Source of the DNA: Leptodontidium sp. MPI-SDFR-AT-0119
Taxonomy: Eukaryota; Ascomycota; Leotiomycetes; Helotiales; Leptodontidiaceae
Length of the DNA stretch: 64,000 nucleotides
Direction: 5' to 3'
Assembly: GCA_020726505.1 (NCBI GenBank)
Contig: JAHLEZ010000001.1
Span: forward strand, 124,001 to 188,000
Below, piece after piece: positions 34,828 through 44,605 of this stretch. Position 1 is the stretch's first letter; each line of letters opens with the position of its first letter. The position numbers were made by a program, and so were the translations under genes. The notes beneath the pieces were generated by a model. It saw nothing but the letters and a program-made list of their open reading frames with translations. It made no database searches and was not told the DNA's origin.

Positions 34828-36876
34828 CTCGATTGAAGTGGTCAGGATGAGAATGGCGGAAAGAATAGGACAGAATTACAGATCGGTCTCGGCAAATTAA
34901 AGATCCGCTCAACAGCCTAGTCCCCTCATGGCATACTTAGTAATTTATTACCTATGCAAACTTACAGAACTTGAAGTTACTGTGTTTTGGCAAATACCCA
35001 GATATTATAGTGTGGTGTAGCTTTCAGCACGCTATGCTTTGGGTGGCTAGCATGTTTATTGAAAGTACTGATCCGCGTGGCGAGTTCAGGAGAATCTTCC
35101 TCCCATAACAGCCGCAAAGCTTGAAAATGATTTTCAGCACAGTATTAGATATTTACAGCTCGGATGACACCCTTTTGAAAGTATTAGAAGTGAAGACTGT
35201 CATGTGGTGGAGCTATATTGAAGGAACTCTATTATGTATTGAGCAAAGGTATCCTGTAAATCAAGCTCCGGAACGATTATTATCAGAAAAAACCTTGACT
35301 GGAAGATCTTGACGTGTTTAGAATTGGCTGTGGAATAGGTAGGGCACGTGACAATAGCTGTTAGTATATATATGTACGGTGTTGCGCTGAATATTATGAT
35401 CTTTTGGCCCCGATGACGCAGTTGGTGAGAGCTTAACCTCAGCTGCATTACAATAGGATTAATATATAACATCAGGGTTGTCTGTGAATATATAGATTTT
35501 ATGAAGTTGGAAAGTGAAGTACCCCAATGTTTTCTCGGCTCGGCGGGTTTCTCGTTACGTAGGGATGGGCGTGAATAAATGTAATGGCTAAAGATATATA
35601 TGTATATATACATATACTCATGGGGATTTTAACATGCCATTGCATTAATATAAAAAAGACTAGTGATGCATTAGAAGGTATGCCGACGGGGGCCTTGGGA
35701 AAGTAAGCAAACTGACGCAACAAGATGTGACTACCGTCCATTAATCACAGAATAATAACTTATCATGACTCATAATTCAAGAGACAAGGTTCTTCAATAT
35801 CTGCCGCTTCAGTCAGATGTTGCGTCATCTTCTCGATTATCCCATAAAATCCCATCATCGTCCTCTATCTCTCTGTCACCAAGAAGATATCTTGTGTGAT
35901 TACTCTAAGGACCCACCTCCCTCTTTGCCGAGGAATGTCTCTTCCGCACTCTTGACTATACAAGATATCTGCCCAACATGGGGCCATGAATCAGCTTTCA
36001 TGTTTGCTGCTCCCAAAGGACAGAAGCCCTCCAATATTACTGGATCGACTGGGCACAGAACGTGGGCCGGATCTGCTTGAGAATGCACGTTTCGGTGGAA
36101 GGTGCCTTGCTTGAGTTAGTAGCAGATGTTAAATCCATATACATAGTCAAAGGCCCAAATAAACCTTAATGGATCTCGGTTGTTTCATGCCTATCAGCTT
36201 TGAGATAGGACAGATGAATCTATGTGACTAAAGCCCTGCCTGCATTATGAAGCTATTTCCGCGTTTCGGAGAGAGGAGGTGGAGGACGACGGTAGACCTT
36301 TAGGAAATAACAGATAATTAACTGGCCACTTTACTCACCATGCAGGACGTCAATGGGGGCGGGGGGTGTAGTAAGGTAAGAAGGTAAAGATTGCCACGAG
36401 CCACACTAATCATTTTCGCCAAATTTTCGCTACCACTGAAGGTGCGGAGAACATCAACATTGGGGCGCACCGAATGTTGCACTACTTTTTTTGCCTGCCT
36501 AATGATTCCATTATTGCCACATAGAAAGAATATATACCACTTAAAAATCGCGGTACTGTAATTTTCAACTCATAACGAAACCTGGAGAGCCCCAATCCCG
36601 GAAATTCTTGAATTAAACAACAGTCTCATTTCTTGCTAACTACTGATGCGCAACGACAGAGAAAAGGTCAGTGTAAGTACAATCTGTATGCTTCAAATAT
36701 TCAGACGTACAGCCGTGGCATAAATTTCCTGTGCTGTATCCGTCGTAGCCTGCTCACTTGCCCAAACTTGGGCCGAAGGACTCCGGAATCGTGTTGTACT
36801 GTACATATCCTCAAGCAAAGCAGCAATATTATCAATAGTGGGTGCTCCAGCGGGCCCCCTGAACCTGAGACACCTT
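34828..36876. other. 2-kb AT-rich gene-free stretch
   Basis: No convincing gene on either strand. Short alternating TA tracts occur around 35366 and 35600. Overlapping small ORFs at 35817-36088 lack family motifs and codon consistency. It separates the kinase start from the permease 3' end. Confidence 0.55.
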
Positions 36877-39027
36877 TCAACCTCGTCTAAGAACAGTCCT
36901 TCGGAAGTAATCTCGGACGGAGAACAACGGCGAATCCCCAGCACACTCCTCCTCGTGAGCCTGAATTGCCGGCAAATCCCAGATCAAATCACACTCTGCA
37001 GCCGGAACCAACTTCGTCTTTCGAAACAACTTCCAGCCGAAGTAATTGATGAGAGCCAGAATCAACATGGTGTAGTAAGTGAAGAAAGCTTCAACGTCCC
37101 ACCCGCCCTTGCGGAATACCGAGTAGCCATAAGTGAAGACGACGAGGATCAAGGCCCAGGATGAGATGTACGCGCTGTATGGCTGGAACCGGCCGCGGTA
37201 TGGGAGGATTCGACGGTCTAGGCCTTGGGCCATGCAGGCCCGGTAGAAGAAGATATAGGTTATTGACATGACGATGAAGTTGATAAGACCACCGGCGGTG
37301 ACTAGATTTACCAACCTGATGTTTGGTTAGTCGAGTGTTTTAGAGCATGAGGAAGATGGAAAAACCATACCAGGTGATAACAACTGCGGAACTGTTGGAA
37401 ACTTGGAGTAGCGAGATGAAGGGGAAGATCATGGTAATTGCAAAGCACCAGATTGGGACACCGTTCTTGGTTGTCATTCGCAGCCAGTGATGAGCGTGGC
37501 CATCAGTTGCCAGGCCATGTAATGTACGGGTGGCGCAGTAGACATACGTATTTCCAGCGGAGAAAATACTGGTGATCAGCAACGCATTCTAAGCCATAGG
37601 AAGATGATTAGTAAGTGATATAGGGTCTGTTGACGCGGGTAATTGTTGGAGAAAACGAGAGAATGAAAAACCGCGAAAACATACAACTAAATGAGGAAGA
37701 CCGTCAACCCCCAAGTTTTGCATCGCGATAACATAGGGGGATGCGGCACCAGTGCCGGCTCCATTGCCGGTACTGAGGATTCGATTCAAAGTCGGGTCGT
37801 TGGGAGGTAGGGCGATGTCAACGAAGACGGCGCTGCCAATGAAGAAAAGGGCGAAGCGAATGTAGACTGTTTTGAATGCCTTCTTCAACACAGGTCTTGG
37901 GTTTCGAACTTCCCCAGCGACCATTGCAATATACTGCAAAATCGGTGTTAGCAACTCTTTGTCAGCAGAGAAGACATTGCAAGTTTGTCTGGAATTGATC
38001 GGGACAAAAGGTTGGCACGCACCTCAGGACCCACGATAGTGAAAGATCCTTGCCAGAGAGCGGCGAGGAAACCCTCGAATCGCCCAAGACTTCCTGTGGA
38101 AAAATACTCAAGGAAAGGTTCCTGGAAGGATATGAGTCAGTAAATATCCCCTAAGTTGTTACGTTTCATTTTGGAATCGAGCTTACTGGAGAATTCCAGT
38201 GACGGAAACCATAGGCATCATTTTGAGGATTGCCTCCGCACATGGTGACGAATGTGAAAGAGAACACGATAGCCACCAGGAAGACTTTCCCCCCAGAGAG
38301 CCAAAATTCGGCTTCACCATACACACGAACGGCGAGAATATTGAGAAGTCTGTACGAAGTCAGCACTTCTACCTAAAAGAATGGCCCCGCATTGGAAAAG
38401 TAATACAGCATACCCATAAGCAACAATACAACCACAGCAAACAGCGGCGACAGGAATATCATCTCTCCAAAATGTCAACACGAGATTCAACGCGACAATC
38501 TCGAATGAAACCAGGATGGCCTCGTAGAAGAAAAAGTTCCAGCCAGCCATGAATCCGAAGGCATCATCCACCCAGTGACCGGCATGGCGAATGAAACTTG
38601 CGCTGACGGGCATGTATGTCGCCATCTCAGCCATACAGTTATTAACAAGTCCAATGATGCAAGAATAGATGATCCATGCTACGAGTAAGCTTCCAGGTCC
38701 AGCATTTATGAGTGCACCGCCGATTGAGACGAAGATCGCTGTGCCAATTGAACCACCAATGGCGATAAGTTCTAGGCAACCGGGGGGGGGGGGGGGGAAT
38801 TAGCTTTTCTTCTTGCAGTAGATTTTGTGAAGGGCCTGTCGAAGGGTGGAATCTGATATTATGTGGAGGAGGGCGGAAAATATTTCCTATTCACTTATGG
38901 ACTTGTCTGTTGTTCAATCGTCTGTGCAGGTCCGTCGTGCTTGTCACATACACACTCTCTTCGTCAACAACAGGGCTGTGAGAAGGGGAAACCCCGTCTG
39001 GCTGACATTCTTCTCCTCTGCACCCAT
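36877..39027 (-). CDS. Amino-acid permease (APC superfamily, YAT type), 5' exon unresolved
   Basis: Exons 38414-38771, 38187-38349, 38023-38121, 37685-37933, 37371-37588 and 36877-37315 join in phase. They encode about 509 residues of a yeast-type amino-acid transporter: LIAIGGSIGTAIFVSIGGAL in TM1, then AGWNFFFYEAILVSFEI, WQGSFTIVGPE, IAMVAGEVRNPRP and TRTLHGLATDGHAH. The first exon, with ATG probably at 39027, carries TDLHRRLNNRQVHK just before an intron that contains 16 G (plus strand). The ATG and this segment are in different frames, and the splice phase into exon 2 does not close. This means one or two indels near homopolymers, by error or real. It imports amino acids or related amines at the plasma membrane; substrate not predictable. 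Confidence 0.8.
38782..38797. repeat. Homopolymer, 16 G (intron 1 of permease)
   Basis: The run lies next to the acceptor of the first intron of the permease gene, where it forms a C-rich tract upstream of the AG on the coding strand. Confidence 0.95.
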
Positions 39028-42017
39028 CACGGATGCTGATTGAACAAATGGGAGAAATAAATCAATCCAACGGTGTTTTGTTATTTCGCAACCCTCAAAA
39101 ATAATCGAAAATGTGTACTTTTGTCACAGCGATCCAGGAGACGATGAAGTCAAATACATGGCAGCAGGGCTCATACTTATGTTCTTATCAAGTTATCAGC
39201 ATGCCGAGGAACGATTAATTCTTAGCACAGAAATGATTGCAAGGGTATCTTTCTCTAAACGTTGAGTGACAGTTCCAAGGATGCCTAGTTCTTGGAATTC
39301 TGGTAGCTTGCTTTATCCTCGTGACTTGACTCTGAATTTCGACTCCCATTGACAGTCGCCCCTTGAAAGAGCAAAGATTCAAAAGTAGCCATTATATAGA
39401 GCTATCAGAAGTAGTCCACAAAGATAGAAAATGGGTTTGTGAATATTGAAAATGTCATAATAAATCTGTTATGAAGTTCGAAAGACAATGATGATCCCAT
39501 GCCAAGGCCATGCCCAGCACAGGTGGATCCTTCTACGGTGGGCAGTTTTCTGATTCTCCAAGCCTCTCTCCCCATTGGCCAAACGCCTTCTAGACGTCCA
39601 GCAGAATCTTGGAAGAGTGAGATTGTGTCTTGGGCGCAGGGAAAGAGGCAAGTGAGGGTGCATAAGATAGCTTAGAAAGCCAACCAAAATGGCCTAGCTA
39701 CCCCGCTACGATGCCTTAGCATGTCTACCTTCTTAGCCTTGTATCCATTCGTCCACAAACATTCCTATTTCCCTGATTGGTAGGTATGAGTAGATGTCAT
39801 CGAATTTAAATTTTCCATTATAGACTTTGTTCAAGAATTGGCAAAATAATATTTTGATACCTTTCAATTCAACTTGTTTACTTTCCCCACCTCTTCCTCG
39901 CTTGAGAAAGGGGCACTTGGGACTGTGCCTCCTTCAGGCGTGTCATCACGCGCAAGGGTGCACCATATCACATTAAGAAGCTCCATCAACATGCTTCTCC
40001 ACCCTCTTCAATCGAAAGGAAGCCCGTTAAGGGAAGTAGTATCAAAACGAAGCCCACACTTGGTCACCTGTCAGTGATTATCCCCTCCATTCCTCCTGCT
40101 TGGCGCTGGCCGTCTTGTTGGGTACTATTACACTCACTTTCGCGGCATCCTCTGCTTTGCTTTTCTTTTCCATATCCACGATTTCACATTTCTTATTTCG
40201 TTTTCAGAAACAACACCTATTGATTTTCCTTCCAGGCCGAGGCGGAGAAGCTTCGTATGGTCAAGTGGCTACTGGTAGATCGCTTCACTGATCAAGGAAA
40301 GCTCACAGAACAACAGTCAAGCGGAAACAGTCACCCACTACAGAATTGGTCAGGACCTCGTGTCGGCCGAGGTAGTGATCAAGAATCTGTATCAGTTCAC
40401 TCCTGGCGTTTCGTCCAGGGCACAAGCTTTGGAATTGTCAACTTTGAGCCGGAGTCGTCGCGGAATCGTTGTTGTCATTCGGGAATTGTATTCATGACGC
40501 CTGTTCATTATATTCTGCATCATTCACATACCACTTTATCACCACTTTCGAAAACATGACCTCTTTTGGGACTCCTGTGATCGAACGAATAGAATAAACT
40601 CTGCAACACAAATCTGATCGCCGGTTTCCTGTTGATTTTGTCATGCTTACCTGCAGTGCGCCCTTCCACCTCCACATCAACAAAAAACACAACGAACTTA
40701 GCTTAAAGCCGACATCGCCAAGTCTTTCCTCTGTTGACGAGGCAGACGGATACCCATTATTTCATCTATCCATGCCTATATCCATTACTCAAGCGGACCC
40801 CTGACAAGTCACGAGATCCTTACCACGTGACATCCACCAAACTCCCATCTCGCTTCCTTTCCCAGCCATCCAACGCGACACAGAAACCCAGAATCATCGA
40901 CAACGACGAAAACGTCCTATTCATGAACCCACAAGAATCGCATCGTACCATACCTCGTCATCAAATCCAACTCCACCACTCCACTACTCCAGCCAGCCAC
41001 CCGCAACCGGCCCGCTCCGATTTTCCGCCGTCCTGTCATCTCATGCCTAAGGAATCCGGGATCTGAACCTCTAAATTCCAAGCATCAAGCCCACTGACAC
41101 ACACATCCACCACATTGCATTGCATCATTTCAGCCCTACCGACCGATATCTTATCTCCAGCCACCCGCCCACTAATACAGTACACGGAATCGAGATCTAG
41201 GAGATAAAGATAAAGATGGGAAACTATGTGTGTATGTCCTGCATAAGCTTCAAGGCGTTGTGACACAGCAGACTGGTGGGGGGTTAGGCCGGTGTTTGGG
41301 TTGCATGTATCGAAGTTTATTTTGACGTTAGATTCGGGGTTTGGATTTGGGATTTTGGGGTGTATTGTGTGTACTGTGTGGATTGAGTGGTATGGTGGTA
41401 TGCAGTGGTTTGGATCCCGGGGTATGAGATGAGATGGGGAAGTGGAGTGGATGATGGGACGTGGGGGTGAGGATGAGGTGGCGTTTGGAATTGCTTGCAC
41501 GGGATTTCGTTTTTATGTTTACCTTGGTGGGTAGGAAGAGAAGTGTTCGGAGATGCTCGGATTAGATGAGTTGGACCAGAGGGATTGGAATGTTGATGAT
41601 GTGATTTGGAGTGGGGCGGTTTTCAGGGAGATAGGGGACTGGATTTCTTGTGATGTGACCTGAGACCAGGAGAGGAGAGATAGGGGATTGAAAGGTTGGT
41701 GATATGAGGCTATGTGGACTTTGGGGGAGAGATAGGGGAATGAACTTCGTTTGAAGTGAGGGTACGAGAGGAGATGAGAGATAGGGGATTGGAAAGTTGA
41801 GGAACAGAAGAGGAAGTGAGCTGAGGTGGGATTAGAAGACAGGAGATATTACGGGATGTGAGAAGAGTTGGTCGGTTATTTATATGGACTGTGGGCCTGC
41901 GATTCGAGGGATTTTGCAGAATCCAAGGTTTGGTAAAAACGTATCCTCGCTCATGCTCATCTAGACGACAAGTCAAGTATCACATCGACATACTTCAACG
42001 GTCCCCAAACCTCCAAG
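39028..42017. other. 3-kb intergenic region upstream of the PLP-enzyme gene
   Basis: Several ORFs under 110 codons occur, none with motifs or supported splicing. A CACGTGA site lies at 40824-40830. The final 400 nt are purine-rich and contain a repeated GAGAGATAGGGGATTG element, listed separately. The unusual length suggests a large regulatory region or a lost gene. Confidence 0.55.
41625..41792 (+). promoter_or_regulatory. Four-copy GAGATAGGGGA(TTG) promoter repeat
   Basis: Near-identical copies occur at about 41626-41640, 41675-41690, 41727-41741 and 41776-41792, all in the same orientation, 225-390 nt before the ATG at 42018. They could be binding sites for one factor or a degenerate minisatellite; no known motif is recognised. 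Confidence 0.5.
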
Positions 42018-43537
42018 ATGCCGGCATCAGGATCCCTCCGAGGCGTCACAAAGTAAGCTCACTCCCTCTCCCACTCACTCACCCTCTATCAAATAACAAC
42101 TCAAACTCAGCCAAATATCTAACAACCCACCAGACAGCCCGGCTTCGACACCCTCAGTCTCCACGGCGGGCAAGAACCAGACCCAGTCAACGGCTCACGA
42201 GCAGTCCCTCTTTTCCAAACATGTTCCTACAACTTCATGGACTCTGCAGACGGAGCGAGCAAGTTCGCCTGGGAGAAAGACGGGTACGTGTATACGCGGA
42301 TGGGGAATCCTACCATCTCTGTGTTTGAGCAGAGGATGGCTATGTTGGAGGGTGGAGTTGGTGCTGTGGCTACGGCCAGTGGACATGCTGCTCAGGTATG
42401 TGGTATTGGGGTTTCATGTTTACATTGATTTGTTTATATAGGGAAAGTGCTGACTATGAAATTGTTTAGTTTATGGCAATCACATCAGTCATGGAATCAG
42501 GTTATAACTTCGTGAGCACATCCTGGTTATACGGAGGCACATACAATCAATTCAGAGTCTACCTCAAGAAATTCAATATCCACGTCAAGTGGGTAGAAGG
42601 ACAAGACCCCGCCGCAATCGCAGCAGCCATCGACGACAAGACTCGCGCAGTCTACATCGAAACGATCGGGAACCCAAAACACAACGTTCCAGACATAGCA
42701 GCCATCGCCAAAGTCGCCCACGACGCCGGTATCCCTCTGATATGCGACAACACATTCGGGATGGGAGGGTACGTACAACAACCCTTCAAGCTAGGCGCCG
42801 ACATCATCACGCACTCAGCAACGAAATGGATCGGTGGCCACGGCACGAGTATGGGCGGGGTAGTGATCGACGGGGGCAAGTTCGACTGGGCTCGGAGCGG
42901 CAAGTTTCCCGGCTTCACTGAGGTCGCGGACGGGTATCATGGCATGAGATTCTGGGACGCCTATGGCTTTAAGGCACTCAGTGCCAAACTCCGGATGGAT
43001 GCCATGCGGGACCTTGGGCCATGCATGAGTCCTTTTAATGCCTGGTTGTTCCTGATGGGCTTGGAGACGTTGAGTCTACGTGGGAAGAGGCATAATGAGA
43101 ATGCGCTTGCGTTTGCGGAGTGGCTTGAAGCTCATCCGCTTGTCAAGTGGGTGTTGTATCCTGGATTGAAATCACATCCAGACCATGAGTACGCGAGGGA
43201 GAATCTGCAGAATGGGTTTGGTGGAGTTTTGACTTTTGGTGTTGACGGGAATATTGATGAAGTGAGTGCTGTGGTTGATAATCTTAAGCTTTGCAGTCAT
43301 CTAGCCAATGTTGGGGATGCGAAGACGCTTATTATTCATCCGTGGAGGACGACACATCAGCAGCTTCCAGACGAGGAAAAGATCCAAGCTGGAGTTACAC
43401 CAGATCTGATCAGAGTTAGTTTGGGACTGGAGAATATCGAGGATATCATCCATGATTTCCAGCAAGCTTTTGATGGGGCAGGGCTGAAGACGCCGGGAAT
43501 GAATGGGACCAATGGAGTCAAAGCTATCGAAGCTTGA
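42018..43537 (+). CDS. O-acetylhomoserine (thiol)-lyase family PLP enzyme (Met17/Fub7-like)
   Basis: Three exons, 42018-42052, 42134-42395 and 42470-43537, join in phase to 454 residues. The Cys/Met-metabolism PLP fold is complete: FDTLSLHGGQEPDP..SRAVPLFQT at the start, GYVYTRMGNPT, a GHAAQ segment and STSWLYGGTYNQF. The ETIGNP and CDNTFGMGGY blocks follow, and the Schiff-base Lys218 lies in THSATKWIGGHGTS. The C-terminal active-site segment reads IIHPWRTTHQQL, where housekeeping fungal O-acetylhomoserine sulfhydrylases I know usually have an APYFTTH-like sequence. These enzymes replace the acetyl group of O-acetylhomoserine by sulfide. Relatives such as Fub7 and LolC make C-C or C-N bonds at the gamma carbon. 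The neighbouring kinase and acetyltransferase genes could supply its substrate. Confidence 0.9.
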
Positions 43538-44605
43538 ATGGTACTGGGCCAAGATAAGATCTCTTGAACTATTTCTCACTGTCTCTTTCAAGCCACCGTT
43601 CGTAGATCAAATGCAGAGTAGACTTGGTTTTATTGGTCTTCTTGTGGCACAAAATACCATCATGGGGTGATATAGGGTCTGGAATGGTCCGGAAGCAGAT
43701 GCACAGTCAGCTTGCACCAACAGTCATGTCTGACGCCACAAATACAGTAAGTAGTGCACAAATCTATCACCCCAAACTCGAACATGGAAGATGGCTGTAG
43801 ATAGCCTGTCTCTGAAGGCGTAGGTTTGCACAAAAGTCCAGGGCTATTGAGGGAGTTTTCCTTGGAACAGTCATCATCGAACGATGGCAGATGTCTCGGG
43901 AAGGCAAAAAACAAAAACCCCATCCACAAAGCAGACATGTCGTCTAACTCGTCCGTTGTCTTGACCCTCCGGGATTTGAAGATCCCCAGATCAAATCCCG
44001 CATTTGCAAGCATCGCTTGTTGTCCAATGAAAGAGTGCTGCACCAGCTTCACCCCAGCACAATGCTCACTCATCCCTGTGACGCTTGGCAGCCGCTTTTC
44101 TCTTATCATCCATCCAAGCCCTCCACCGACAGGGCACTGAGGGCAGAGAAAGGCAGAGAAGGCAGAGAAAGCCCAGAGAGACACCCAGAGAGGGAGCGAG
44201 CACCTAGCACCTAGCACCCAGCACCCAGCACCCAGTACCCAGTACCAGCAACCACGCACGCACCCACGCACCGGCTGCCGCAGCACATCCCCCTCACAGC
44301 ATCAGAAACACGCCACATCGACCTCCCCCAGCTCGGATCGGATAGACATGGCCAAAGGCAGCAAGATGTGAGTGAGTTTTCCTACAAGAAACCATACATA
44401 TATAGCCTTGTAAGGGCCCGGCTCCCCGAAACGAAACTCTCTTCGTCAGTTACCTAGCCTGCTAGCTCCCACGAGAAGATTTAGTCCAAACTCATTATTC
44501 GGTCATTCGTCCATTTATTCATCTGAACTTAAGCTCGAGCTTCACTCCATCCATCCATCCTATCTTTCTTTCTATCTTTTTTGCCAGAAACAGCCCTAGC
44601 TCGCG
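43538..44605. other. Intergenic region with heptamer repeats
   Basis: No gene is supported. It includes GGCAGAGAA repeats (about 44145-44175) and a seven-copy heptamer tract at 44200-44250, then a probable promoter and TC-rich leader of the Zn2Cys6 gene. Confidence 0.55.
44200..44250. repeat. Heptamer repeat (GCACCTA/GCACCCA/GTACCCA)n
   Basis: Seven tandem 7-nt units drift from GCACCTA to GCACCCA to GTACCCA, directly visible. It is not the telomere repeat. Confidence 0.88.

Noticed and set aside
35817..36088. Opposing ORFs of 87 and 62 codons in the AT-rich gap
   Set aside because: The reverse reading looks somewhat protein-like but has no recognisable family or flanking exons; too short to support.
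33241..38797. Ribosomal frameshifting as explanation of the frame breaks in several genes
   Set aside because: The breaks are at different, unrelated sequences without slippery-site plus structure patterns; indel decay or homopolymer sequencing error is simpler.
16937..40830. CACGTG boxes as a signature shared by the whole locus
   Set aside because: The hexamer also occurs at unrelated positions (about 29010, 31925, 35345, 46560, 58683, 63485), so its presence upstream of two locus genes is not statistically informative by eye.
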